A stretch of DNA of 64,000 bases from the NCBI RefSeq assembly GCF_002303925.1, contig NZ_MRCS01000002.1:1-64000 (forward strand). Reading direction: 5' to 3'. The position numbers and the translations under genes were made by a program. Shown in pieces: positions 56,342 through 64,000 of this stretch. The stretch is from Pseudomonas sp. ACN8 (lineage in GTDB: Bacteria; Pseudomonadota; Gammaproteobacteria; Pseudomonadales; Pseudomonadaceae). Each line of letters begins with the position of its first letter. Position 1 is the first letter of the stretch. The notes below the pieces were generated by a model. That model worked only from the letters and a program-made list of their open reading frames with translations. It did not search any database and was not told where the DNA came from.

Positions 56342-57088
56342 TTAAAGAAAGGGCACCGTTGGCCGTCGTTTGTTCAGGGTCGACCACCAGAACACCCAGC
56401 CCAGCACCCTGATGTTCTGCTCTTCGATTTGTGCGGCCCTGAAGATTTCATCCGGGTATTCGGCGCGGTTGTGGCTGCGCAGTCGCAGGGAATTGCCCGG
56501 CATTCGGTGCAGGTACTTGATGCGCAGCATGCCGTCATGTTCGATGGCGTAGATCTCGCCATCGACAATCTGGGTCAGGCCACGGTCAATTGCCAGGGTC
56601 GAACCGTCTTCGATTTTCTCTCCCATGCTGTTGCCGCTCATCAGGGCGCAGATGGCGTCGGCGTGGTTGATTTCCAGGGAATCGAGGTGGCTGCGGGGCA
56701 GGCGGATGGATTTCTCGGGGTCTTCTATGACGTGGGTTTTGTTGGAACCGGGGGCTGTGACAGCTTCCTTGAGGAATGGCAGTTCGACGTCGACAGGCTC
56801 GATGACCGTATAGACACCGCGAATAGTCTGGGCATCGAAGGTGTTGCCGGTTTCGTCGAGCAGGCGCAGGTGCTGGGCATCCTTCGAGCCTTCGCCGGTT
56901 TTCAGCCAGTCGCTGCTGACCGAGAGTTTTCGGGCGACTTCTTCCATGCAATGGGCGGGCACACCGCGGGTGTACCAGTTATGTACATTTTGCGGAGCCG
57001 TATCCAGGAATTCGGCAAAACCGGTGGTCGTGATGTTCGCTGCTTCGAGGAGCGCTTTAAAGCGTGAGCCGCTAGTGTTCTTTTTCAT
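56342..57088 (-). CDS. LexA/CI-type repressor (XRE helix-turn-helix plus S24 domain)
   Basis: 248 residues. N-terminal HTH (about 10-65: FKALLEAANITTTGFAEFLD, TAPQNVHNWYTRGVP) and a C-terminal S24 domain with SGNSMGEKIEDGS (Ser154) and MLRIKYLHR (Lys191), the Ser-Lys dyad of self-cleaving repressors. No Ala-Gly or Cys-Gly pair is visible in the linker (70-150), so self-cleavage is uncertain. It resembles prophage and pyocin (PrtR-type) repressors, but no prophage genes are here. ATG 57088 is used; the frame runs to 57115. Two dyads just upstream suggest self-regulation. Confidence 0.85.
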   Translation of the reverse strand: MKKNTSGSRFKALLEAANITTTGFAEFLDTAPQNVHNWYTRGVPAHCMEEVARKLSVSSDWLKTGEGSKDAQHLRLLDETGNTFDAQTIRGVYTVIEPVDVELPFLKEAVTAPGSNKTHVIEDPEKSIRLPRSHLDSLEINHADAICALMSGNSMGEKIEDGSTLAIDRGLTQIVDGEIYAIEHDGMLRIKYLHRMPGNSLRLRSHNRAEYPDEIFRAAQIEEQNIRVLGWVFWWSTLNKRRPTVPFL

Positions 57089-57118
57089 GAACGCGAGTCT
57101 ACTGGCGGCTAACAAGGG

Positions 57119-57156
57119 TTTGAATAAACGCCTCGTTCAAATTTCGCGGGAAATTT
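57119..57156. promoter_or_regulatory. Two adjacent dyads upstream of the repressor gene
   Basis: TTTGAA-N11-TTCAAA (57119-57141) overlaps AAATTTC-GCGG-GAAATTT (57139-57156). They begin about 30 bp upstream of the repressor ATG, where CI-type operators are usually found. Binding is inferred. Confidence 0.5.
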
Positions 57157-57256
57157 ACGACCGGATGTAAGACGCTCTTGGGGAATGTTAAACAAGCAAA
57201 AACCATGTGATGGCGTGTTTAAACGGGGTGTTTGGCGTGCTTATCAAGCGCCCACA

Positions 57257-57283
57257 AAAAACCCCGGATCTCCCGGGGTTTTT
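57257..57283 (-). terminator. Terminator of ppa (symmetrical)
   Basis: AAAAACCCCGG, loop ATCTC, CCGGGGTTTTT, 35 bp downstream of the ppa stop on the minus strand. With A and T tracts on both sides it should work in both directions and shields ppa from the defence region. Confidence 0.88.
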
Positions 57284-57317
57284 CTTGCCGCTAGCAGCTA
57301 AAAGCCTGTAGCCGGGC

Positions 57318-57845
57318 TTAGCCTTTGTAGGCAGCAACCGACTTGGTGATCGCTTCGCGGGCGGCGTCTGCACCGGCCCAGCCTTCGATCTTCACCCATT
57401 TGCCTTTTTCGAGATCTTTGTAGTTCGCGAAGAAGTGCTCGATCTGCTGGATCAGCAGTGGTGGCAGGTCGGTGTATTCCTTCACGTCGACGTACAGCTG
57501 GGACAGCTTGTCGTGTGGGACTGCGATGACTTTGGCATCGCCGCCGCCGTCGTCGGTCATGTTCAGGATGCCGACCGGACGGGCGCGGATAACCGAACCT
57601 GGAGCAACCGGGTAAGGGGTTACGACCAGCACGTCGAGGGGATCACCGTCGTCAGCCAGGGTGTTCGGGATGTAACCGTAGTTGGCCGGGTAGAACATTG
57701 GGGTGGCCATGAAACGGTCAACGAACAGGCAATCGCTGTCTTTGTCGATTTCGTATTTGATCGGCGCGTGGTTGGCCGGAATCTCGATCGCGACGTAGAT
57801 GTCGTTCGGCAGGTCTTTGCCAGCCGGAATCTTGCTGTAGCTCAT
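57318..57845 (-). CDS. ppa: Inorganic pyrophosphatase
   Basis: 175 residues, family I soluble pyrophosphatase. Conserved stretches are AVIEIPANH-type start ([18 protein letters not shown]), [23 protein letters not shown] with the catalytic Asp cluster, and [19 protein letters not shown]. It hydrolyses PPi with Mg2+. Two exact 11-bp direct repeats and a -10-like TATAAT lie upstream. It marks the return of core genes to the right of the defence region. Confidence 0.96.
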   Translation of the reverse strand: MSYSKIPAGKDLPNDIYVAIEIPANHAPIKYEIDKDSDCLFVDRFMATPMFYPANYGYIPNTLADDGDPLDVLVVTPYPVAPGSVIRARPVGILNMTDDGGGDAKVIAVPHDKLSQLYVDVKEYTDLPPLLIQQIEHFFANYKDLEKGKWVKIEGWAGADAAREAITKSVAAYKG

Positions 57846-57864
57846 TGGGCGTTGCCCCCGTTAG

Positions 57865-57913
57865 TTGACCAAAAACACTTGGCCGGATTGACCAAAAAGT
57901 GGCGGCGATTATA
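57865..57913 (-). promoter_or_regulatory. ppa promoter region with direct repeats
   Basis: TATAAT on the minus strand (57908-57913) is a perfect -10. Downstream, within the leader, TTGACCAAAAA occurs twice in direct order on the plus strand (57865-57875 and 57888-57898), 23 bp apart. The -35 is poor. Confidence 0.45.
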
Positions 57914-57958
57914 GGCATATTCCTGTGTCGACGCCATGGACCAGAAGTCGTATGGCGC

Positions 57959-58771
57959 TTACTGGTGTGCCTGATAGACAGGGTCATGCGCCTGAAGTTG
58001 CTTTAATCTCGCGAGCGGATCCTGGCGATAGAACAGCTTCAACTGCTGGTACACCTGTGGATAAGCCTCGTGCAGCAAATCCGGGGCGCTGAAGAAGTAT
58101 TCGCTGGTGACCGCGAAGAATTCGGCAGGGTTCTCGGCGGCATAGGGGTCGATGGCGGTTTCGGCGTCGGGATTGCGTTCCAGTTGCCGGTCGAGGTCGT
58201 CGTAGGCCTCTTGCATGACGTTGGCCCAGTCGCTGATGCGCATGTCGGCATGCAACGGCGGCAGGCCGTTGGCGACACCGTTGAGCATGTCGAGCTTGTG
58301 CGCCAATTCGTGGATCACCAGGTTGTAGCCTTCCCAGCCACCACTGGCCATTACACCGGGCCAGGCGAGGATGATCGGGCCTTGCTCCCAGGCTTCACCG
58401 CTGTGTTCACCGTCCCATTCGTGCTCGACACCGCTGGCATCGCGGTAGCGCTGGGGGCTGAGGAAGTCGTCGGGGTAGAGGATGATTTCGTGGAAGCCCT
58501 GATACCAGTTCAGGTCGCCGAGGTGCAGCAGCGGCAATTGCGCCTGGGCTGCAAGCAGCAAGCGTTGTTCCTGATGCAGTTCGACACCGGGCAGGGCGCT
58601 CAGGTGCTTGTCTTCGAGGAACAGCACACAGGCTTCGCGCAGCCATTGGTCTTCGGCGGCGCTGATGCCGTCGAGAAAACTCAGGTGGTGGCGCACCCGT
58701 TGCCACAGGTCATCGGCAATCGGGTGTTTTGCCAGGGTGCGCCGACGACGCCAGGCGCTCAGGGACCACAT
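57959..58771 (-). CDS. mtfA: MtfA-family zinc peptidase
   Basis: 270 residues of peptidase family M90. The zinc motif is NLVIHELAHKLDMLNG (HExxH) and the third ligand region is ENPAEFFAVTSEYFF. The conserved segment HEIILYPDDFL lies upstream. In E. coli MtfA binds the regulator Mlc and has aminopeptidase activity; the role here is not known. The ATG at 58771 is four bases after the dedA-family stop, so the two genes are co-transcribed. The frame continues to 58810 without conserved sequence. Confidence 0.9.
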   Translation of the reverse strand: MWSLSAWRRRRTLAKHPIADDLWQRVRHHLSFLDGISAAEDQWLREACVLFLEDKHLSALPGVELHQEQRLLLAAQAQLPLLHLGDLNWYQGFHEIILYPDDFLSPQRYRDASGVEHEWDGEHSGEAWEQGPIILAWPGVMASGGWEGYNLVIHELAHKLDMLNGVANGLPPLHADMRISDWANVMQEAYDDLDRQLERNPDAETAIDPYAAENPAEFFAVTSEYFFSAPDLLHEAYPQVYQQLKLFYRQDPLARLKQLQAHDPVYQAHQ

Positions 58772-58775
58772 CGTG

Positions 58776-59432
58776 TCAGCGCGATTCGGCTTTGGAGTTC
58801 GAACCGGCAAGGCGGTTACGCACCATGCCGATGATCATCGGCACCAGCGAGATCAGGATGATGCCGACTACCAGTAGTGACAGGTTCTTCTTGATGAAAG
58901 GCACGTTGCCGAAGAAGTAACCGAGTGTCACCAGGCCGCCGACCCACAGGATGGTGCCCAGCACGCTGAATGCAAAGAAACGCGGATAGGGCATTTTCCC
59001 CACGCCGGCGACGAACGGTGCAAAGGTACGGATGATCGGCAGGAAGCGCGCCAGGGTCACGGTTTTGCCGCCGTGCTTGTCGTAGAAATCGTGGGTTTGT
59101 TGCAGGTAGTCACGACGGAAGATCTTCGAGTCCGGATTGCTGAACAGCTTTTCACCCGCCGTTCGTCCGATGATGTAGTTGGTACTGTCGCCCAGGATCG
59201 CTGCCAGCATCAGCAGGCCGCCGAGCAGTACCGGGTCCATGCCGCCACCGGCCGCCACGGCGCCGGCAATGAACAGCAGGGAGTCGCCCGGCAGGAAGGG
59301 CATGACCACAAGGCCGGTTTCACAGAAGATCACCATGAACAGAATGGCGTAGATCCATGCCCCGTAGTTGGTTACAAGCATGTCGAGGTAGACGTCGAGA
59401 TGCAGGACAATGTCGATCGGGTTGAAATCCAT
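58776..59432 (-). CDS. DedA-family membrane protein
   Basis: 218 residues with about five hydrophobic segments. DedA/SNARE-associated motifs are visible: FCETGLVVMPFLPGDSLLF, GDSTNYIIGRTAGEKLF and the conserved ARFLPIIRTFAPFVAGVGKMPY. DedA proteins are thought to flip undecaprenyl phosphate or other lipids at the inner membrane. ATG 59432 (MDFNPIDIV) is preferred to a GTG three codons earlier. It forms a pair with mtfA. Confidence 0.9.
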   Translation of the reverse strand: MDFNPIDIVLHLDVYLDMLVTNYGAWIYAILFMVIFCETGLVVMPFLPGDSLLFIAGAVAAGGGMDPVLLGGLLMLAAILGDSTNYIIGRTAGEKLFSNPDSKIFRRDYLQQTHDFYDKHGGKTVTLARFLPIIRTFAPFVAGVGKMPYPRFFAFSVLGTILWVGGLVTLGYFFGNVPFIKKNLSLLVVGIILISLVPMIIGMVRNRLAGSNSKAESR

Positions 59433-59535
59433 GGATAGCACCTGTGGTGACGGCCCGACTCAGCAGGCCTGTGCGGATGACTTCGCGTAAGACTACGGAT
59501 AGGGGTAGTTTTTCTTACAAGCCGGGAATATCGGG

Positions 59536-59541
59536 ATTATA
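59536..59541 (-). promoter_or_regulatory. Candidate -10 for dedA-mtfA
   Basis: A perfect TATAAT on the minus strand about 100 bp upstream of the dedA-type start. No good -35 is seen, so this is tentative. Confidence 0.3.
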
Positions 59542-59617
59542 CGAGGCGAGTGGTGAAATTCGCGTCGAGATTGTAGCGGGGAATGTCATCACGGGGCTGA
59601 TGTTTGATAACGAACAG

Positions 59618-59690
59618 GTGGGAGCGAACCTGCTCGCGATGCCGACGCTTCGTTGGACCAGTGTAATCCGATCGATGCCATCGCGAGCAG
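59618..59690. repeat. REP pair with truncated second half
   Basis: GTGGGAGCGAACCTGCTCGC (59618 on) faces ATCGCGAGCAG (59680-59690), where the second unit breaks off at the 3' end of the GNAT gene. The break suggests an old deletion. Confidence 0.65.
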
Positions 59691-59702
59691 GGTGCAGCTG
59701 AT

Positions 59703-60164
59703 TCAGAGTTCGTCGCTGATCGGCAGCACATAGTTCTTGAATTCGGTGTCTTCCCTGAATCCGATGGACTCGTAGGTTTTCTGCGCGACTTCGTTGTTGC
59801 TGCTGGTGGAAACACGCATGCGCACGGCATTGGTTTCCTTGGCCATTTTTTTTGCGGTGCGGATCAGGTTGTCGGCCACTAACTGGCGGCGGGCGTCCTC
59901 GGCGACATAAATATCGTTGAGGATCCACACACGTTTGAGCGAAAGCGAAGAGAAACTCGGGTAAAGCTGACAGAAACCCATCAGTTTGTTGCTGTCGTCA
60001 TCGGACAGCGCCAGGTAGATCACCGACTCCTTGCGACGCAGGCGTTTTTCAAGGAACGCCCGGGACGAGTCCGGATACGGCAGGGAACCATAAAACTCGC
60101 GATATTTGACGAACAACGGGGTCAGCAGGTCCAGGTGTTCGAGGGTCGCTTGAATAATCCGCAT
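59703..60164 (-). CDS. GNAT-family N-acetyltransferase
   Basis: 153 residues. The acetyl-CoA motif A region is LNDIYVAEDARRQLVADNLI (a variant of Q/RxxGxG/A), followed by motif B-like NNEVAQKTYESIGFRED. The substrate cannot be assigned. ATG 60164 (MRIIQATLEHLD) is the natural start; an earlier codon at 60182 adds six unconserved residues. It stands alone between dedA and eutC. Confidence 0.85.
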   Translation of the reverse strand: MRIIQATLEHLDLLTPLFVKYREFYGSLPYPDSSRAFLEKRLRRKESVIYLALSDDDSNKLMGFCQLYPSFSSLSLKRVWILNDIYVAEDARRQLVADNLIRTAKKMAKETNAVRMRVSTSSNNEVAQKTYESIGFREDTEFKNYVLPISDEL

Positions 60165-60278
60165 GGTAGGTCTCGTCTTCAAGTGGCTGTCTTACGTCTC
60201 TGACGGCGATGGGAAACCCTTGGCGGCCGCGCCACGATCCTGCCTGAAACTGGTACGAATGTGCAATGCGCAAGCGGT

Positions 60279-61115
60279 TCAAGCATTCGGCGGGCCGAGC
60301 AGGAAATTTCCTTTCACGTCGCCTCCCGTGTCCGATTCCAGTGTCTGAACCTGCGCTTCGTCCTTCAGGTTCACCCCTGACAACTGCCGCCGGCAGGCTT
60401 CGCGCATCAAGTACAGCAAACGGTGTGCCGCCATGCCGTAGCTCAGGCCTTCGAGCCGGACATTGGAGATGCAATTACGGTAGGCATCGGTAAGGCCGAC
60501 CTTGGGATTGTAGGTGAAATATAAACCCAGGCTGTCCGGAGAGCTGAGGCCAGGGCGTTCGCCGATGAGGATCACGGTCATTTTTGCGCCAAGCAACTCA
60601 CCGATCTCATCGGCGACGGCCACCCGGCCCTGTTCCACGAGTATGACTGGCGCAACAGTCCAGCTGTCGCCAGCCATTTGCTCTTCGAAACGCGCCAGAA
60701 ACGGCAGGGTATGGCGATGAACGGCCAGTGCCGACAGGCCGTCGGCAACCACGATCACCAGATCCACGCCTCCCGGATGGGCTGTCGCGTAATCACGCAG
60801 GGTCTGCGCCGAGGCATCACTTAGTTTTCGCCCCAGGTCGGGGCGTTGCAGGTAGGTGTTGCGATCCGGCGCCGCACTGTGCAGCAAAAGACTCTCGCGA
60901 TCACGTTCGGCCAATTGCGCGCTGAGGGAGGCATGCTCAAACGGCAAGTGCACCGCATCCCGCGCCTGAGCGTGGGCGTACTGGAAGTCCAGTTGCGCGT
61001 GGGTGGGAATGCTGGTGCCGGTGCGACCCAGTGCGATTCGCGCCGGCGTCAGGCGTCGCAGTTCCAGCCATGGGTTGTGTGGGTCGAAGGGTAGTTTGTC
61101 CATGTCAATGCTCAT
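60279..61115 (-). CDS. eutC: Ethanolamine ammonia-lyase small subunit
   Basis: 278 residues. EutC motifs are present: [42 protein letters not shown]-type [35 protein letters not shown] and the C-terminal [17 protein letters not shown]. With EutB it forms the adenosylcobalamin enzyme that splits ethanolamine to acetaldehyde and ammonia. ATG 61115 overlaps the eutB stop (ATGA); the longer frame to 61214 lies inside eutB. No microcompartment (eut) shell genes are present, as usual in pseudomonads. Confidence 0.94.
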   Translation of the reverse strand: MSIDMDKLPFDPHNPWLELRRLTPARIALGRTGTSIPTHAQLDFQYAHAQARDAVHLPFEHASLSAQLAERDRESLLLHSAAPDRNTYLQRPDLGRKLSDASAQTLRDYATAHPGGVDLVIVVADGLSALAVHRHTLPFLARFEEQMAGDSWTVAPVILVEQGRVAVADEIGELLGAKMTVILIGERPGLSSPDSLGLYFTYNPKVGLTDAYRNCISNVRLEGLSYGMAAHRLLYLMREACRRQLSGVNLKDEAQVQTLESDTGGDVKGNFLLGPPNA

Positions 61116-62506
61116 CCCAGTTGCGCCAAGGCCTGCCGGAAGGCCGGCGGCAGGCTGTCGCCGAAGAGAACCCTGCCATCGGCTTGAGTGAAGATGCCCA
61201 TTCTCGCCAGCCACTGTTCGAATTCCGGTGCGGGTTTCAGGCCCAGGGTCTGCCGGGCGTAGAGCGCATCGTGGAACGAAGTGGTCTGGTAGTTGAGCAT
61301 GATGTCGTCGGAGCCGGGGATGCCCATGATGAAGTTGATTCCGGCGACGCCCAGCAGGGTCAGCAGAGTGTCCATGTCATCCTGGTCGGCTTCGGCGTGG
61401 TTGGTGTAGCAGATATCGCAACCCATGGGCACGCCGAGCAATTTGCCACAGAAATGGTCTTCCAGGCCGGCGCGGATGATCTGTTTGCCGTTGTACAGGT
61501 ATTCCGGGCCGATGAAGCCGACGACGGTATTCACCAGGAACGGTTTGAAATGCCGCGCAACGGCATAGGCGCGGGTTTCGCAGGTTTGTTGATCGACGCC
61601 ATGGTGGGCGTTGGCCGACAGGGCACTGCCCTGGCCGGTTTCGAAATACATCAGGTTTTGCCCGAGTGTGCCGCGATTGAGGCTCAATCCTGCGTCGTAA
61701 CCTTCCTGCAATATATTGAGGTTGATGCCGAAACTGGCGTTGGCTGCTTCGGTGCCCGCGATCGACTGGAACACCAGGTCCAGCGGGACGCCGCGATTGA
61801 CCGCTTCGATCGACGTGGTGACATGGGTCAGCACGCACGCCTGGGTCGGGATTTCGTAGCGCTGGATGATCGCGTCGAGCATTTCCAGCATCGCGCAGAT
61901 CGAGGCGATGCTGTCGGTGGCCGGGTTGATGCCGATCATGGCATCGCCGTTGCCGTGCAGCAGGCCGTCGAGAATGCTCGCGGCGATGCCGGCCGGTTCG
62001 TCGGTGGGGTGATTCGGTTGCAGGCGAGTGGACAGTCGACCGCGCAGACCCAGGGTGCCTCGAAACTGTGTAACCACGCGGATTTTTTGCGCCACCAGCA
62101 CCAGATCCTGCACACGCATGATCTTCGACACGGCGGCGGCCATTTCCGGGGTCAGGCCGGGGGCGAGGGCGCGCAGGACCTGTTCGTCGGCGGCATCACT
62201 GAGCAACCAGTCGCGAAAGCCGCCAACGGTGAGGTGGCTGACGACCGCGAAGGCTTGTTTGTCGTGGGTATCGATGATCAGTCGGGTGACTTCATCGGAC
62301 TCATAGGGAATCAACACTTCTTGCAGGAAGTGGGATAGCGGAATGTCGGCCAAAGTCATCTGGGCCGCGACGCGCTCGCCGTCATTGAGGGCCGCGACGC
62401 CCGCCAGAAAATCCCCGGAGCGCGCCGGGCTGGCCTTGGCCATCACATCCTTGAGGCTGTCGAAGCGATAGGTCTGGGCGCCGACGGAATGGGCATATAC
62501 GGCCAT
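61112..62506 (-). CDS. eutB: Ethanolamine ammonia-lyase large subunit
   Basis: 464 residues, full length for EutB. Recognisable stretches are [88 protein letters not shown] and [21 protein letters not shown] lies 10 bases before ATG 62506. It needs adenosylcobalamin, which links it to the BtuB/BtuF-like uptake genes 30 kb away in this window. It follows the permease gene eat with a REP pair in between. Confidence 0.95.
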   Translation of the reverse strand: MAVYAHSVGAQTYRFDSLKDVMAKASPARSGDFLAGVAALNDGERVAAQMTLADIPLSHFLQEVLIPYESDEVTRLIIDTHDKQAFAVVSHLTVGGFRDWLLSDAADEQVLRALAPGLTPEMAAAVSKIMRVQDLVLVAQKIRVVTQFRGTLGLRGRLSTRLQPNHPTDEPAGIAASILDGLLHGNGDAMIGINPATDSIASICAMLEMLDAIIQRYEIPTQACVLTHVTTSIEAVNRGVPLDLVFQSIAGTEAANASFGINLNILQEGYDAGLSLNRGTLGQNLMYFETGQGSALSANAHHGVDQQTCETRAYAVARHFKPFLVNTVVGFIGPEYLYNGKQIIRAGLEDHFCGKLLGVPMGCDICYTNHAEADQDDMDTLLTLLGVAGINFIMGIPGSDDIMLNYQTTSFHDALYARQTLGLKPAPEFEQWLARMGIFTQADGRVLFGDSLPPAFRQALAQLG

Positions 62507-62554
62507 GGGGCGGGGCCTCCTGTTATGTACAAGTCTTCAGTTCACGACCGACCC

Positions 62555-62645
62555 TTGTGGGAGCGAGCCTGCTCGCGATACGGGCGACTCGGTCTGGTAT
62601 TTACACTGCGGTGATGCAATCGCGAGCAGGCTCGCTCCCACAGGG
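62555..62645. repeat. REP pair between eat and eutB
   Basis: TTGTGGGAGCGAGCCTGCTC and the inverted ATCGCGAGCAGGCTCGCTCC around a spacer of about 45 bp, in the gap of two co-directional genes. Confidence 0.8.
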
Positions 62646-62702
62646 AATCGGTGTGCACTTCAATAATGCAGGCGCCAGGCTCGTGGCCCGGCGCCGGTGC
62701 AT

Positions 62703-64000
62703 TTAGATACCTTCGAGCATAGCGTCTGCCGGTGCCTCGGAGCGTTGCTTGGCGGTCAACTGGAAGTACAGGTAACCGGCAACCATGAAACCGAGGAAAA
62801 CCAGGCCGATCACGGTGTTGAACCAGGCCATCGCCACCAGGCACACCACCGCCAGGAACAGCGCGATCCCCGGCACGATCGGATAGCCCGGCGCGCGGAA
62901 GGTGCGCTCCAGGTTCGGTTCGGTCTTACGCAACTTGAACAGGCTCAGCATACTGATGATGTACATCACGATGGCACCGAATACCGACATGGTGATCATC
63001 GCCGCCGTCAGGGTCATGCCTTGCAGGTTGACCAGGCCGTCGCTGTAGATCGCCGCGATGCCGATCACGCCGCCGGCCAGGATCGCCCGATGCGGGGTCT
63101 GGAAGCGCGAGAGTTTGGCCAGCCCCTTGGGCAGGTATCCGGCGCGAGCCAGGGCGAAGAACTGCCGTGAATAGCCAAGAATGATCCCGTGGAAACTCGC
63201 CACCAGGCCGAACAGGCCGATCCATACCAGCATGTGCATCCAGGTCGAGTTATTGCCGACCACGGCTTTCATCGCCTGGGGCAGTGGATCGTTGATGTTC
63301 GACAGCTGACGCCAGTCGCCGACGCCGCCAGCCATCACCATCACGCCGATGGCCAGGAACACCAGGGTCAGAATGCCGCTGACGTAGGCCCTGGGGATCG
63401 TGCGTTTCGGGTCCTTGGCTTCCTCGGCGGCCATGGCCGCGCCTTCGATGGCGAGGAAGAACCAGATCGCAAAGGGGATCGCCGCAAAGATCCCGGGAAT
63501 CGAGTCCATCGTGAACTCGTTCGAACCCGACCAGCCATTGAGTACGAAGTTGCTGAAGCTGAAGCCCGGGGCGACCACGCCCATGAACACCAGCAATTCA
63601 GCGACTGCCAGCACGGTGACCACCAGTTCGAAGGTGGCCGCGATGCTGACGCCGAGGATGTTCAGGCCCATGAACACGAAATAGGCGCCAACGGCGGCGA
63701 TCTTCGGGTCCAGTTCCGGGTATTGCACGTTGAGGTAGGCGCCGATGGCCATGGCAATGGCTGGTGGCGCAAAGACGAATTCGATCAGGGTGGCGATGCC
63801 GGCGATCAACCCGCCTTTCTCGCCAAAGGCCCGGCGGCTGTAGGCAAACGGCCCGCCAGCATGAGGAATCGCCGTCGTCAGTTCGGTAAAACTGAAGATG
63901 AAGCAGGTGTACATCGTCGCCACCATCAACGCGGTGACGAGAAAACCCAGTGTGCCTGCGGTGCCCCAGCCGTAACTCCAGCCGAAGTACTCGCCGGAAA
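62703..64000 (-). CDS. eat: Ethanolamine permease, 5' end beyond the window
   Basis: At least 432 residues of an amino-acid/polyamine/organocation permease. The frame runs to the window edge (the first visible residues are SGEYFGWSYGWGTAGTLGFL), so the start is missing. About ten transmembrane segments are visible, with FTELTTAIPHAGGPFAYSRRAFG, EGAAMAAEEAKDPKRTIPRAY and FGLVASFHGIILGYSRQFFALAR, typical of the ethanolamine permease Eat/EutP-like group. The eutB-eutC genes directly downstream support ethanolamine as substrate. Confidence 0.88.
   Translation of the reverse strand, partial: SGEYFGWSYGWGTAGTLGFLVTALMVATMYTCFIFSFTELTTAIPHAGGPFAYSRRAFGEKGGLIAGIATLIEFVFAPPAIAMAIGAYLNVQYPELDPKIAAVGAYFVFMGLNILGVSIAATFELVVTVLAVAELLVFMGVVAPGFSFSNFVLNGWSGSNEFTMDSIPGIFAAIPFAIWFFLAIEGAAMAAEEAKDPKRTIPRAYVSGILTLVFLAIGVMVMAGGVGDWRQLSNINDPLPQAMKAVVGNNSTWMHMLVWIGLFGLVASFHGIILGYSRQFFALARAGYLPKGLAKLSRFQTPHRAILAGGVIGIAAIYSDGLVNLQGMTLTAAMITMSVFGAIVMYIISMLSLFKLRKTEPNLERTFRAPGYPIVPGIALFLAVVCLVAMAWFNTVIGLVFLGFMVAGYLYFQLTAKQRSEAPADAMLEGI

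Noticed and set aside
45163..57317. Integrase, transposase or att site for the defence region
   Set aside because: No such gene or tRNA is present and no flanking direct repeat was found by eye.

Overview
The window reads as chromosomal DNA of a fluorescent Pseudomonas (P. fluorescens group). The basis is GC-rich codon use, a dense set of short palindromic REP elements sharing the core GCGAGCAGGCTCGCTCC, and a gene order that matches what I remember of P. aeruginosa PA4069-PA4042 (epimerase pair, OmpW porin, zinc-responsive ABC cluster, thioredoxin, nrdR-ribD-ribE-ribB-ribH-nusB-thiL-pgpA-ribA, dxs-ispA-xseB). Species assignment is inference. No tRNA, rRNA, CRISPR array, integrase or insertion sequence was seen.

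Layout. 1-4.1 kb: a minus-strand chain DUF72 / endonuclease-phosphatase / ClsB / YbhN with 4-14 bp overlaps (cardiolipin synthesis). 4.3-10.9 kb: a large MscS channel and the helicase Lhr. 11.2-20.1 kb: two overlapping nucleotide-sugar genes, an OmpW/OprG porin behind an Anr-type box, a zinc-type operon (DUF2796, ABC ATPase, permease, DUF3299) behind a Zur-like box, CnoX, a methyltransferase and a YbaY lipoprotein. 20.2-28.2 kb: the riboflavin/NusB/ThiL/PgpA/RibA operon region and a BtuF-like protein. 28.3-33.5 kb: BtuB and the isoprenoid genes dxs, ispA, xseB. 33.6-34.7 kb: a Fic protein preceded by two tandem copies of one palindrome. 35.0-45.2 kb: a six-gene magABCDEF operon around an alpha-2-macroglobulin-like protein, with an RsmA-type leader hairpin.

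45.2-57.3 kb is an accessory defence region with visibly more AT-rich, less biased codon use (judged by eye) and no REP elements. It holds a 1923-residue DUF4011/helicase/Vsr-like nuclease (Hhe-like) with a DUF4236 membrane protein; a three-gene DarTG-type operon in which a second, divergent DarT-like ADP-ribosyltransferase precedes the canonical darT-darG pair; an Mrr restriction enzyme; and an orphan LexA/CI-type repressor. The core resumes at 57.3 kb with ppa, mtfA, a DedA protein, a GNAT acetyltransferase, and the ethanolamine genes eutC, eutB and eat, the last running off the window.

Best candidates for something undescribed: the tandem-ADP-ribosyltransferase DarTG operon (52451-54758); the pairing of the Hhe-like protein with a DUF4236 membrane protein; MagE as an apparent fusion of transpeptidase-like, SpoIID-like and HExxH modules beside a P60-like MagC; and the duplicated operator in front of the Fic gene.
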